From the NCBI GenBank assembly GCA_965214085.1, contig OZ243937.1, forward strand, positions 1-64,000: a DNA stretch of 64,000 nt. Direction: 5' to 3'. The position numbers were made by a program, and so were the translations under genes. Under the pieces are notes generated by a model, which saw nothing but the letters and a program-made list of their open reading frames with translations, had not been told where the DNA came from and did not search any database. Positions 18,610 through 27,394 of this stretch are shown here, one piece after another (within the stretch, counting starts at the first letter, position 1; the number at the start of each line of letters is the position of its first letter). This stretch comes from UBA6055 sp965214085. GTDB taxonomy: Bacteria > Chloroflexota > Anaerolineae > Aggregatilineales > Phototrophicaceae.

Positions 18610-18784
18610 GCATGCAGCAGATCGAGGAAAGTGCTTACAAGCATTTCGGGCGCTGTTGTCGTCTCGGCAATGACCAAGTCGCTTTGCACTTCAACTGCCT
18701 GTCATTCCAATGCCTGTCACTGAGGTTGATAGCGCCCGACAACTGCAGGCGAAGGCACTATTGAGCTAATGGGAGGGTCGCGTA

Positions 18785-19552
18785 GTGCAGCGGAACAAGG
18801 CCAACTCGATATTCGAGACGCCCTTTGATAGTCCTCTTTATCCGCGTTTCCCAATGGAGATGCGGAACGTGGAAATCATGACGATCCTCTATCGTACGGA
18901 CATCGACGCTGCCCGCCGCCTGATCCCCGCGCCGCTGGAGCTGAATAGCGATGCCGTCATCGTGCACATCTATCACATGCGCGATGCCGATATGTTCGGC
19001 AATTATTATGAGTCGGCGCTGCAACTGCCTGTCACACTGCCGGGAACAGATCATAGCGGCGCTTATTCGCCATACCTGTATTTGAGCAGCGTGGGAGCAG
19101 TAGCAGTCGGGCGTGAGATTTATGGGCAGCCGAAGAAAGGGGGAGAGCCGCGGCTGGAAGTCCGCGGCGACCTATTTGTTGGCACGGTAAGACGCAACGA
19201 TATAGATATCATCACAGCCACCATGCCCTATAAAGCGCAGCGCGCAGAGCTCCCCGAGATGCTTAAAGTCGGCGATTTCCGCACTAATATCAATCTGAAA
19301 GTCGTCAACGGTGTGGACGGCAAAATAGCCATCCGCCAGCTCACGGCGCGGCGTTTCGAAAATGTTACTGTGCATGAATGCTGGTCCGGGCCCGCGACGA
19401 TTGAGCTGCGCCCCAACGCGCAGGCGCCCGTCTATAAGCTGCCTGTACGCGAGGTGATCGCCGGCTTTTACTGGCGTACTGACTTCGTATTGCCTTGGGG
19501 CCAGGTCTTGCACGACTACTTGGCGACGGAGGCCGGCGCCGATGAAGCTTGA
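18785..19552 (+). CDS. acetoacetate decarboxylase-family protein
   Basis: A 255-residue ADC-superfamily protein. The Schiff-base Lys pair of acetoacetate decarboxylase is conserved as GREIYGQPKKGGEP (Lys117 and Lys118), and the later segments TVHECWSGPATIEL and LPVREVIAGFYW match the family. Members decarboxylate beta-keto acids, but others act as aldolase-dehydratases or on sugar-derived keto acids, so the reaction is open. The GTG start has GGGAGGG about 8 bases upstream. Its stop overlaps the next SDR start by 11 bases, so the two are coupled. In a sugar-acid locus a role on a diketo or keto acid intermediate is plausible. Confidence 0.88.
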   Translation: MQRNKANSIFETPFDSPLYPRFPMEMRNVEIMTILYRTDIDAARRLIPAPLELNSDAVIVHIYHMRDADMFGNYYESALQLPVTLPGTDHSGAYSPYLYLSSVGAVAVGREIYGQPKKGGEPRLEVRGDLFVGTVRRNDIDIITATMPYKAQRAELPEMLKVGDFRTNINLKVVNGVDGKIAIRQLTARRFENVTVHECWSGPATIELRPNAQAPVYKLPVREVIAGFYWRTDFVLPWGQVLHDYLATEAGADEA

Positions 19553-20312
19553 GGGCAAGGTCGCGCTGGTGACCGGCGCAGGCAATGGCATCGGCAAGGC
19601 GGCTTGCCTGGCGTTTGCCGCCGCTGGGGCGCGCGTCTTCACTGTTGACATCGATGGCGCCGCTGCCCTTGCTACAAGAGACGCGATCCGCGCGTCAAGT
19701 GGCGAAGCGGAAGCCTATCGCGCTGATGTAAGCCAGGCAGCGGAAGTACAAGCCTACACCCAGGAAGCGATTCGTCATTTCGGGCGGATTGACTGTTTCT
19801 TTAACAATGCGGGCATTGAAGGCGTCGTCGCCTCAACCATGGACTACCCGGAAGAGGTCTTTGACCGAGTAATGGCGATCAACCTCAAGGGCGTGTTTCT
19901 GGGCTTGAAATACGTATTGCCGTATATGGTAGAACGGGGCGCCGGGAGCGTCGTCAATGCCGCTTCGGTGGGCGGGGTAGTCGGCGCGCCGGGGCTGTGC
20001 GCCTACTCCGCCAGCAAGCATGCCATCATTGGATTGACGCGCACCGCAGCAGCTGAAGTGGCGCAATACGGCGTGCGGGTAAATGCTATCTGTCCCAGCG
20101 CGATCCAAACCCGAATGATTGAATCGCTGGCTGGTATGTATGCTCCGGACGACCCTGATTCGGTGCGCGATACATTCGTCGCTCGCAACCCAATGCGGCG
20201 CTATGGGCTGCCGGAAGAGGTAGCGCAGGTCGTCCTGTTTTTGACATCGGATGCGGCGAGTTTCGTCAACGGGGAAGCCCTGATGATTGATGGCGCGCGT
20301 ACCGCAGTATGA
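19542..20312 (+). CDS. SDR-family dehydrogenase
   Basis: A 256-residue classical SDR with TGAGNGIG (11-18), an Asp at the end of beta-2 (VFTVDID) favouring NAD, NNAG (88-91), Ser near 142 and YSASK (Tyr155, Lys159). The C-terminal part FVNGEALMIDGG is typical. It overlaps the ADC-like gene by 11 bases, so they are co-translated and probably act in sequence. A 2-keto-3-deoxy sugar acid 4-dehydrogenase is one candidate, given the FAH hydrolase downstream. That is inference. Confidence 0.9.
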   Translation: MKLEGKVALVTGAGNGIGKAACLAFAAAGARVFTVDIDGAAALATRDAIRASSGEAEAYRADVSQAAEVQAYTQEAIRHFGRIDCFFNNAGIEGVVASTMDYPEEVFDRVMAINLKGVFLGLKYVLPYMVERGAGSVVNAASVGGVVGAPGLCAYSASKHAIIGLTRTAAAEVAQYGVRVNAICPSAIQTRMIESLAGMYAPDDPDSVRDTFVARNPMRRYGLPEEVAQVVLFLTSDAASFVNGEALMIDGARTAV

Positions 20313-20458
20313 TGGATGCTACCTATGCTCCGCTCGGATTATACGAATTAAAGAACCAAGCGCAGACGAAGCGTTGGCAATCTACGGTGGAGCATTCCGT
20401 GGCGCATTCCATGGAAGAACTGAGAGCCAAGAGCCTCATCCGGTCCACAAAAGCGCGA

Positions 20459-20487
20459 TTGACGCTAAGCAAGATACTGTGTAACCT
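20459..20487 (+). promoter_or_regulatory. promoter of the GntR gene
   Basis: TTGACG (20459-20464), 17 bases, TAACCT (20482-20487), pointing at the GntR gene that starts at 20530. Confidence 0.55.
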
Positions 20488-20494
20488 CTAGCTA

Positions 20495-20510
20495 TTGTAA
20501 ACAGTAAACA
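20495..20510. promoter_or_regulatory. operator-like site, probable GntR autoregulation
   Basis: TTGTAAACAGTAAACA begins 7 bases after the -10 box, at the expected start of transcription. It repeats the TTGTAAAC half-site found in the same place at the importer promoter (12546). Confidence 0.5.
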
Positions 20511-20529
20511 GAACGGTGAGAATCGTTTA

Positions 20530-21234
20530 ATGACAAATGCATCGCTGGCCAATTTGACTGGAATCCAAGAGCGGCGACCATTGGCTCATGATGTTCTGGA
20601 GACATTGCGTCAAGCCATTTGGAATAGGCAGCTGCAGCCGGGCATCCGTTTGCGAGAAGAAGAACTGGCTGAAGCGCTCAACGTCAGTCGCGGTCCCGTT
20701 CGTGAAGCGCTTATTCAACTGGAATACGAGGGCTTGGTCATTCGCGAGCAGAATCGCGGCGCGTCGGTTGCGCGGCTGGAAAGGGCAGACCTCGACGAAG
20801 TGTATTCGTTGCGGATGGCGCTCGAAAAGCTGGCTGTTCAACTGGCGGTCAAGAACCACAATGATTCACATTTAGCGCAGATGCAAGTTGTTCTGGATGA
20901 TATGCGAGCGGTTCTTGACGACACAGTGACGGTGCAGCGCGCCGCCGACTTGGATGTCAGCTTTCACGAGGTCGTCATAAAGTCCGCCCAGCACAAACGG
21001 CTGTATCATTTTTGGTCGACATTGCGCCCGCAGATATACATATTTCTCCTCTCGCGCAATGTTGCGAATGCTGATTTTCGCGAATACATGCTGCCCTGGC
21101 ACCAGGATATTCTGGACGCCATTCGCGATCGCCACGAGCAGCGGGCGCTTGAGCTTATCGAAACGCACCTTGAAGCCGCTTATACGCGTGTACTCGTTAG
21201 TTACGAAGCCTTCCTCGGCTCTGACCAGAGTTAG
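20530..21234 (+). CDS. GntR-family transcriptional regulator, FCD (FadR-like) subgroup
   Basis: A 234-residue regulator. The N-terminal winged helix (about 15-80) includes LREEELAEALNVSRGPVREA and LEYEGLVIREQNRG. The C-terminal all-helical FCD ligand domain (about 90-225) has the metal/ligand His-Asp pattern in ADLDVSFHEVV and LPWHQDILDAIRDRH. FCD members usually respond to sugar acids or other carboxylates and repress adjacent catabolic genes. It sits mid-locus, is preceded by its own promoter, and a TTGTAAAC site is shared with the importer promoter. It therefore likely represses the 12.5-27.4 kb genes until an acid intermediate builds up. Confidence 0.93.
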   Translation: MTNASLANLTGIQERRPLAHDVLETLRQAIWNRQLQPGIRLREEELAEALNVSRGPVREALIQLEYEGLVIREQNRGASVARLERADLDEVYSLRMALEKLAVQLAVKNHNDSHLAQMQVVLDDMRAVLDDTVTVQRAADLDVSFHEVVIKSAQHKRLYHFWSTLRPQIYIFLLSRNVANADFREYMLPWHQDILDAIRDRHEQRALELIETHLEAAYTRVLVSYEAFLGSDQS

Positions 21235-21266
21235 CGGCGACATGGTAAAGCGCTGATATGGGGTGA

Positions 21267-22076
21267 ATGGTGTTGATGGATCGGTTTGGCCTACAGGGAA
21301 GAGTAGCAGTTGTGACGGGCGCGGCCTCCGGGTTGTCGCGGGCGATAGCGCTTGGCTTCGCCGATGCTGGAGCGGACCTCGTCGTAGCCGATATCAACCT
21401 CTCAGGTCTGCAAGCAACCGCCAGCCAGATAGAAGCGAGCGGGAGAAAAGCCGTCGTCTGCCAGTGTGATATCGCCAATCAAAACGAAGTAGCGCAGCTA
21501 TTTGACCTAGTCGATTCCGCCTTCGGCACAATTGATATTCTGGTCAATGGACCCTACGCCTTCAAGCGCTCTCGCCCTGAAGAACTGCGCCTGGAGGACT
21601 GGAATCTCGCGCTTTCGGTGTGTTTAAGCGGCTTCTTCATGTGCGCGCAGCAGGCCGGGCGGCGAATGATCCAGCAAGGCCGAGGCGGCAGCATCATCAG
21701 CATCGGCTCGATCGCCGGCGCGCTGGCGCTGGGCCGCGGCAATTTCGTTTACAGCGTAGCCAAAGCCGGCGTCCACCAGATGACACGCGAGTTGGCTGTC
21801 GAATGGGCGCAGCACAACATACGCGTCAACGCGCTGCTGCCGGCTCAAATGCGGACACCGTCGGTCAAACACTGGCTGGATGATGCCAATACGGATCCCG
21901 GCTTGGTGGCGCATTTGCTGAAAGGCATTCCTATGAATCGGATGGGCGAAAGCGAAGACATTGTTGGCCCGGCCATTTTCCTGGCCTCTGATGCCGCCGC
22001 CTTCATCACCGGCGCGCTGCTGCCGATCGACGGCGGCAATCTGGCGCTGAATGCCGGCGGGAGCCACACATGGTAA
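21267..22076 (+). CDS. SDR-family dehydrogenase
   Basis: A 269-residue classical SDR with TGAASGLSRA (17-26), an NAD-type Asp (VVADIN), Ser near 145-148 and YSVAK (Tyr162, Lys166). The NNAG motif is altered to NGP, which is tolerated in some members. Its tail, DGGNLALNAGG, is shared with the convergent SDR at 27395-28195, of which it is a paralogue. It starts a run SDR, hydroxyacid dehydrogenase, E1-alpha, E1-beta, E2, FAH on one strand with short gaps. ATG 21267 or ATG 21276 could start it; GGGGTG lies upstream. Confidence 0.9.
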   Translation: MVLMDRFGLQGRVAVVTGAASGLSRAIALGFADAGADLVVADINLSGLQATASQIEASGRKAVVCQCDIANQNEVAQLFDLVDSAFGTIDILVNGPYAFKRSRPEELRLEDWNLALSVCLSGFFMCAQQAGRRMIQQGRGGSIISIGSIAGALALGRGNFVYSVAKAGVHQMTRELAVEWAQHNIRVNALLPAQMRTPSVKHWLDDANTDPGLVAHLLKGIPMNRMGESEDIVGPAIFLASDAAAFITGALLPIDGGNLALNAGGSHTW

Positions 22077-22124
22077 GCTCGTCCGTATCGTCGCTTTCGA
22101 AGTCATGAGTAGATAGAAATCGGT

Positions 22125-23096
22125 ATGACCACTGTAGCCATTGCACACGCGTCCTTTCCCGATACGCAGCTAGAAACAGAAGCGCTGGCGACTATCGGCG
22201 CGACGACTGTGTTTACGGGAAACCTGGATAGCAGCGAAGCGCGCGCGATCGCCAGGCAGGCGCAAGCGATAATGGTCACCATTCAGGAAATCGACGCCGA
22301 ACTGATCCGCTCTTTGGAAAACTGCAAAATTATCGCTCGCGTCGGCACCGGCCTGGATGCCATAGACATCCCGGCGGCCACCGAGCGCGGCATTTGGGTG
22401 ACATACGTCGCTGATTATTCCATTGACGAAGTATCTACCCATGCCGTCGCCCTGCTGCTTAATCATGCGCGGCGCTTGCCACAGATGGTTGCCTCGGTAA
22501 AAGCTGGCGCCTGGTACGATGTCGCGCGAATTGAGCCGGCGCCTCGCTTGAAGGGACAGGTCTTAGGCCTCATCGGTTTGGGACGCATCGGGCGGGCAGT
22601 CGCAGCGAAGGCGTCCGGGCTTGGGCTGCGCGTTATCGCCCACGATCCATACGTAGGCTTGGACGCGGGAACTGAACAAAATGTCGACCTGGTCGACCTG
22701 GATACCTTGTTTAGCCAATCCGATTACATTTCGCTGCATTCACCGCTGACCGAGTCTTCGCGCCATATCATCAACGCGGCGGCGCTTGAAATGATGAAGC
22801 CGACCGCTTACCTCATCAATACCGCGCGTGGCGAGTTGATCGATGACGCGGCTTTGCTGGACGCGGTCCAGGCGAGCAGCATTGCCGGCGCGGCGCTGGA
22901 TGTGCTCTGCCAGGAACCGCCACCCGCTGATTTTCCGCTGCTCCACCACGAGCGAATTCTTATCACCCCGCACGGCGCCTGGTATTCTGAAGCGTCAAAA
23001 GTCGATGTGCGGCGGAAGGCGACCGCAGATGTCCTGCGGGTACTGACGGGTCAGCAGCCGCTGTCGCCGGTCAATCAGCCGAATGTCAGTCCGTAG
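22125..23096 (+). CDS. D-isomer-specific 2-hydroxyacid dehydrogenase
   Basis: A 323-residue protein of the PGDH/CtBP-like group. The Rossmann motif GLIGLGRIGRAVA is at 148-160. The catalytic residues are Arg235 (NTARGELID), Glu264 (CQEPPP) and His283 (ITPHGAW). The N-terminal substrate-binding half carries ARVGTGLDAIDIPAA. It reduces a 2-keto acid or oxidises a D-2-hydroxyacid with NAD(H). It stands directly before the 2-oxoacid dehydrogenase genes, so it may supply their 2-oxoacid from a hydroxyacid product of the pathway. The exact substrate is not determinable. Confidence 0.92.
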   Translation: MTTVAIAHASFPDTQLETEALATIGATTVFTGNLDSSEARAIARQAQAIMVTIQEIDAELIRSLENCKIIARVGTGLDAIDIPAATERGIWVTYVADYSIDEVSTHAVALLLNHARRLPQMVASVKAGAWYDVARIEPAPRLKGQVLGLIGLGRIGRAVAAKASGLGLRVIAHDPYVGLDAGTEQNVDLVDLDTLFSQSDYISLHSPLTESSRHIINAAALEMMKPTAYLINTARGELIDDAALLDAVQASSIAGAALDVLCQEPPPADFPLLHHERILITPHGAWYSEASKVDVRRKATADVLRVLTGQQPLSPVNQPNVSP

Positions 23097-23121
23097 CCAA
23101 GGGATTTGAGGAGACTTCGCA

Positions 23122-24111
23122 TTGGACAGCTATGAATTGGCATTAAGCAGCGAGCAGCTGCTGGCGCTTTACCGCACAATGGTTCTCATTCGGCGGACGG
23201 AAGAGCAGCTTGCCCGCGCTCACCAGATGGGTCTGGTGCCCGGTCCCTGCCACACTTATGTCGGTGAGGAAGCAATCGCGACCGGCGTCTGCGCCAATTT
23301 GCGCCCGGATGACGTTGTCTTCAGCACGCATCGCGGGCACGGGCATGCGCTGGCCAAAGGCGTTAGCGCCCGTGAGGTGGCGGCCGAGCTCTTGGGCAAA
23401 GCGACCGGCTGCTCCCAGGGGCGCGGCGGCAGCATGCACCTCTTCGCCCCTGAAGTCGGATTGATGGGCACGAGCGGCATAGTTGGCCCCAGTATCTTGC
23501 AGGGCGCCGGCGCCGGCTACAGCTTCAAACTGCTTGGATCGGACCAAGTAAGCGTCGCCTTTTTTGGGGATGGCGCCGTCAGCAATGGCGCTTTTCACGA
23601 AGGCATCAACCTCGCGGCGATTTGGGATCTGCCCGTTGTCTTCGTCTGTGAAGACAATATGTACGCCACCGAAGTACCCTTCCGCGAGGCGACGCGCAAC
23701 CAAAATGTGGCTGAGCGCGTACGCGTCTCCTACGGCATGAACGCTGTCTGTGTCGATGGAAATGATGTCCTGGCTGTGCATGAAGCCGCCAAGGCCGCGG
23801 TGACACAGGCCCGCGCCGGCAACGGTCCCTCGCTGATCGAATGTAAGACCTATCGCTTGCGTCCACATGCGGAAGGTATGCGCGACGGCGGTTATCGCAG
23901 CGAGGATGAGGTCGAAGCTTGGAAGAAGCGCGATCCCATCGCGACCTTTAGATCAGCGCTCCTTATCAACAAGCAGGCCGACGAAACTGCAATCGATGAC
24001 GTCGAAGAAGAGGTGCAGCGAATCGTCGAAGACGCAATGGATTTCGCCCGCTCCAGCCGTTTCCCGGATCCGGCTACTGCCGCTGATTTCATATTCGGCG
24101 CACAGGATTAA
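23122..24111 (+). CDS. thiamine-PP-dependent 2-oxoacid (pyruvate/acetoin) dehydrogenase E1 alpha
   Basis: A 329-residue E1-alpha subunit. The TPP motif is GDGAVSNGAFHEGIN through to VCEDNMYATE. The substrate/TPP loop appears as THRGHGHALAKG, and the phosphorylation-loop-like RGGSMHLF is present. It starts at TTG with GAGGAG about 9 bases upstream. E1-beta begins 4 bases after its stop. The size and split alpha/beta form match AcoA/PdhA-type enzymes, which act on pyruvate, acetoin or a branched 2-oxoacid. No E3 gene is nearby, so lipoamide dehydrogenase must come from elsewhere. Confidence 0.93.
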   Translation: MDSYELALSSEQLLALYRTMVLIRRTEEQLARAHQMGLVPGPCHTYVGEEAIATGVCANLRPDDVVFSTHRGHGHALAKGVSAREVAAELLGKATGCSQGRGGSMHLFAPEVGLMGTSGIVGPSILQGAGAGYSFKLLGSDQVSVAFFGDGAVSNGAFHEGINLAAIWDLPVVFVCEDNMYATEVPFREATRNQNVAERVRVSYGMNAVCVDGNDVLAVHEAAKAAVTQARAGNGPSLIECKTYRLRPHAEGMRDGGYRSEDEVEAWKKRDPIATFRSALLINKQADETAIDDVEEEVQRIVEDAMDFARSSRFPDPATAADFIFGAQD

Positions 24112-24115
24112 GCCT

Positions 24116-25093
24116 ATGCGAGAGATAACATACACCGAAGCGGCGCGTGAAGCGCTGGCCGAGCGGATGGCGATTGACCCCAGCATCTTTGTTGTTGGCG
24201 AAGGCATCGGCGAACGCGGCGGAAACTTCAATACCACCTTGGGGCTGTACGAGAAATACGGGCCGATGCGACTGCGGGATACGCCGATAGTCGAACGCGG
24301 ATTTGTCGGCATGTGCACCGGCGCCGCCATGACCGGAACTCGCCCTGTCGTCGACTTTATGATCGTCGATTTCATCCTGGATTCAATCGGCGAATTGTTC
24401 AACCAGATTTCGAAGATTCAATATATGAGCAGCGGACGAATCAAGATGCCGCTGGTATTGCGAGGTTGTTTTGGGATTGGCGGCGCCGCCGCTACCCACC
24501 ATTCCGGCAGCTATTATCCTCTATTTGTGCATATTCCCGGTTTCCGCGTGGCTTTGCCCTCGACGCCCTATGACGCCAAGGGCCTCATGCAGACCGCGCT
24601 GACGGGCGATGATCCTGTCCTGTTCCTGGAGCATAAACTACTGCTCAACAAGCGCGGGCCTGTGCCGGAAGAAACATACAGCATTCCCTTCGGGCAGGCG
24701 GCTATCGTGCGGGAAGGCAGGGACGCCACCGTAGTCGCCTTGACTGTGATGCTGCAAAAAGCGCTCGCCATCAGCGAGGAATTGGCGCGGGAGGGCACGG
24801 AGATTGAAGTGATCGACCCGCGCACAGTGGCGCCGCTGGATATAGACACAATACTCGAATCGGTTCACAAGACCGGCCGTCTGCTGATTGTCGACGAAAC
24901 TTTTGGTCCCTGCGGCATTGGCGCGGAAATCAGCGCGCTGGTAATGGAAAACGGATTTGACGATTTAGACGCGCCCATCGCCCGCTTGAATGGCATGCAT
25001 ACACCGACTCCCTACAGCCCGACATTGGAAGGCGCCATCACGCCTGATCAAGCCGCGATCGCCGGGGCGATTCAGGATTTGCTGGCGGAGTAG
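24116..25093 (+). CDS. 2-oxoacid dehydrogenase E1 beta
   Basis: A 325-residue transketolase-fold E1-beta subunit starting MREITYTEAAREALAERMAI. Family segments are GEGIGERGG, RDTPIVERGFVGMCTGAAM, FVHIPGFRVALPSTPYDAKG and EVIDPRTVAPLDIDTI. It pairs with the preceding alpha subunit to form the TPP-dependent decarboxylating component. The long open frame running back to 23867 is a shadow of E1-alpha; the start after the alpha stop is the natural one. Confidence 0.94.
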   Translation: MREITYTEAAREALAERMAIDPSIFVVGEGIGERGGNFNTTLGLYEKYGPMRLRDTPIVERGFVGMCTGAAMTGTRPVVDFMIVDFILDSIGELFNQISKIQYMSSGRIKMPLVLRGCFGIGGAAATHHSGSYYPLFVHIPGFRVALPSTPYDAKGLMQTALTGDDPVLFLEHKLLLNKRGPVPEETYSIPFGQAAIVREGRDATVVALTVMLQKALAISEELAREGTEIEVIDPRTVAPLDIDTILESVHKTGRLLIVDETFGPCGIGAEISALVMENGFDDLDAPIARLNGMHTPTPYSPTLEGAITPDQAAIAGAIQDLLAE

Positions 25094-25152
25094 CCGCGCC
25101 TCATGGCTTTTCCTGCTCAGCGGGTAATATGGCGGACTAGATAGGCTGGCTT

Positions 25153-26490
25153 ATGGCAATTGAAATCGTAATGCCCAAACTCGGCTGGACCATGGAAGAA
25201 GGCGTCATTGACGAGTGGGTCAAACAAGATGGCGACGAAGTGCAAGCGGGCGACATCATCTTTGTGGTCGAGAGCGACAAAGCCCTGCAGGAGATCGAAG
25301 CTTTTGACAGCGGAATTCTGCGAATATCGCCGGATGCGCCGCCGCTGGGCTCGATGGTGAAGATAGGCGAGCTGCTAGCCTATCTCGTAGCGCCGGGTGA
25401 AGCGCCGCCATTTGAGCTGGAAGAAAAACCAACTGCGGCGACGGCTGAGTCGCCCGCCCCCGCCAGCCAAGCCGCCTACCCTAAGATACAACGCGAGTCG
25501 CGCTGCGGCGGTCCCGCTGCCAGCCCGCGCGCCAAACGCATCGCCGCCGAACTCAACATCGACTGGACGAGCTTGACCGGCAGCGGCAGCGGCGGACGCA
25601 TCGTGGAAAGGGACGTACGCGCAGCTGCCGAGCTGGCCGCCGCAGCGCTTGCGGGTGAGCTCAGGATTACGCCGGTCGCGCGTCGCGTCGCGCAGCAGGC
25701 GGGCCTCGACCTTGATGAGCTGGCGGCCCGTTTTGCCGGCGCTCGCGTCACCCGCGAGGATGTGGAGAAACTTGCCGCCGAGCGTGAAGCTATGCCAGAT
25801 GACCGACGGGTAGCGATGACCCGCGTTCAGCGAGTAACGCGCGACCGCATGGTTGAAAGCGCGCGGACCGCGGCGCCGGTTACGCTCACAAGCGAAGTTG
25901 ATGCGACTGAGCTGGTGCGGTTGCGCCGCAAACTCAAAGCCGACGGCGCTGACATCGTACCGACTTATACGGATCTGCTGACGACACTGGTGGCCAGGGC
26001 ACTGCGCGAGCACCCGGCGCTCAACGCCTCGATTGAAGGCGATGATGTCATCCTGCATGGCGCGATCAACATTGCCCTGGCGGTTGATAGCGAACGGGGC
26101 CTGTTCGCGCCGGTCATTGCTGGCGCGGATACGCTGTCGCTGCTGGAGCTGACATCAGCGAGCGCCGACCTGGTGACGCTCGCCCGACAAGGCAAGCTCA
26201 CGGCGGGTCAGCTCCACGGCGCAACCTTCACCATTAGCAATCTGGGCATGTACGACATTGACGCCTTCACACCCATTATCAGCTTGCCGCAAGCCGCCGT
26301 CCTGGGCATCGGGCGGATCGTGGCGCGGCAAGTCGTGATTGACGCGGAAGCGGAACGCACCGCCATTCGGCACATGCTGACTCTTAGCTTGACCTTCGAC
26401 CATCGGCTGACGGATGGCGCTCCGGCCGCGCGCTTCTTGCAGCGTGTGGGGCAATATGTAGAAACACCTTATCTCTGGCTGGTGAACTAA
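25153..26490 (+). CDS. 2-oxoacid dehydrogenase E2 (lipoyl acyltransferase) with two subunit-binding domains
   Basis: A 445-residue dihydrolipoamide acyltransferase. A lipoyl domain at 1-75 carries the lipoylated Lys43 (ESDKALQEIE). After an Ala/Pro linker there are two tandem peripheral-subunit-binding domains: ASPRAKRIAAELNID to GRIVERDVRAA (about 122-158) and ITPVARRVAQQAGLD to RVTREDVEKL (about 172-210). The catalytic domain (about 225-445) ends with FDHRLTDGAPAARFL, including the active-site His417 and Asp421. Most bacterial E2 chains have one subunit-binding domain. It transfers the acyl group made by the E1 pair to CoA. Confidence 0.94.
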   Translation: MAIEIVMPKLGWTMEEGVIDEWVKQDGDEVQAGDIIFVVESDKALQEIEAFDSGILRISPDAPPLGSMVKIGELLAYLVAPGEAPPFELEEKPTAATAESPAPASQAAYPKIQRESRCGGPAASPRAKRIAAELNIDWTSLTGSGSGGRIVERDVRAAAELAAAALAGELRITPVARRVAQQAGLDLDELAARFAGARVTREDVEKLAAEREAMPDDRRVAMTRVQRVTRDRMVESARTAAPVTLTSEVDATELVRLRRKLKADGADIVPTYTDLLTTLVARALREHPALNASIEGDDVILHGAINIALAVDSERGLFAPVIAGADTLSLLELTSASADLVTLARQGKLTAGQLHGATFTISNLGMYDIDAFTPIISLPQAAVLGIGRIVARQVVIDAEAERTAIRHMLTLSLTFDHRLTDGAPAARFLQRVGQYVETPYLWLVN

Positions 26491-26507
26491 GTGACGAGGA
26501 CAACTGC

Positions 26508-27374
26508 ATGAAGCTGGTTACCTACGTAAAAGACGGCGAATATATGCCCGGCGCTATTGTCAAGCGAGACGGTCGCGAGGTCATCGTCGACCTGCTGGCG
26601 GCCGATGCGTCACTTCCTGCCAGCATACGCGCGCTGCTGGAAGCTGGCCCGCCGGCTCTGCAGAAAGCGGAAGCAGCCGCTGAAGAAGCAACCGGCTATC
26701 TCGAATTAAGCGCGATCAAACTGGCGGCGCCAATCCCGAACCCCGACAAAATCCTCTGCATCGGCCTGAATTATGCCGATCATGCCGCGGAATCAGGCCA
26801 GCCGCTGCCAGACTATCCGATCGTCTTCAGCAAGTACAGCAACACGGTAATCGGCAGCGGCGACGCCATCGTGCTGCCAAAAGTGACCGATCAAGTCGAT
26901 TATGAAGCTGAGCTGGGCTTTGTCATCGGCAAGCGGGCGCGTCACGTTTCAGAAGCTGATGCTTTGGAATATGTCGCCGGCTATCTGAACGTCAATGATG
27001 TCAGCGCGCGCGACTACCAAACCCGCACCAGCCAGTGGACCATGGGCAAATCTTTCGATACTTTCGCGCCGATGGGACCGGCGCTTGTCACCGCGGACGA
27101 ATTGCCCGACCCGCATAATCTCGCCATTCGCTTGTGGATCGGCGCTGATACTCTGCAAGATTCCAGCACCAGCCAACTGATCTTCAGTGTGCCGCAGCTC
27201 CTTGCCGATATCAGCCAGGTGATGACCTTGCAGCCCGGCGATATTGTGTCGACCGGCACGCCCCCGGGCGTCGGCGCCGCGCGCAGGCCGCCGCGTTGGC
27301 TCAAGCCCGGCGAAACGGTCAATATGGAAATCGAGGGCTTGGGCGTACTGAGCAATCCGGTCGTTGCCGAGTAG
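26508..27374 (+). CDS. fumarylacetoacetate hydrolase (FAH)-family protein
   Basis: A 288-residue FAH-fold enzyme. The metal triad appears as Glu133 and Glu135 (DYEAELGFVIGK) and Asp164 (NVNDVSARDYQ), with the family marks IGLNYADHAAE, GDIVSTGTPPGVG and the C-terminal EIEGLGVLSNPVV. Members hydrolyse C-C bonds of 1,3-diketo acids, including 2,4-diketo-3-deoxy sugar acids, to pyruvate and a hydroxyacid. Behind a sugar dehydrogenase, a lactonase and several SDRs, that activity would complete a diketo route and feed pyruvate to the adjacent E1/E2. It is 17 bases behind E2 and ends the plus-strand run. Confidence 0.92.
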   Translation: MKLVTYVKDGEYMPGAIVKRDGREVIVDLLAADASLPASIRALLEAGPPALQKAEAAAEEATGYLELSAIKLAAPIPNPDKILCIGLNYADHAAESGQPLPDYPIVFSKYSNTVIGSGDAIVLPKVTDQVDYEAELGFVIGKRARHVSEADALEYVAGYLNVNDVSARDYQTRTSQWTMGKSFDTFAPMGPALVTADELPDPHNLAIRLWIGADTLQDSSTSQLIFSVPQLLADISQVMTLQPGDIVSTGTPPGVGAARRPPRWLKPGETVNMEIEGLGVLSNPVVAE

Positions 27375-27394
27375 CGCCAGGCGCCAGTGCCGTG

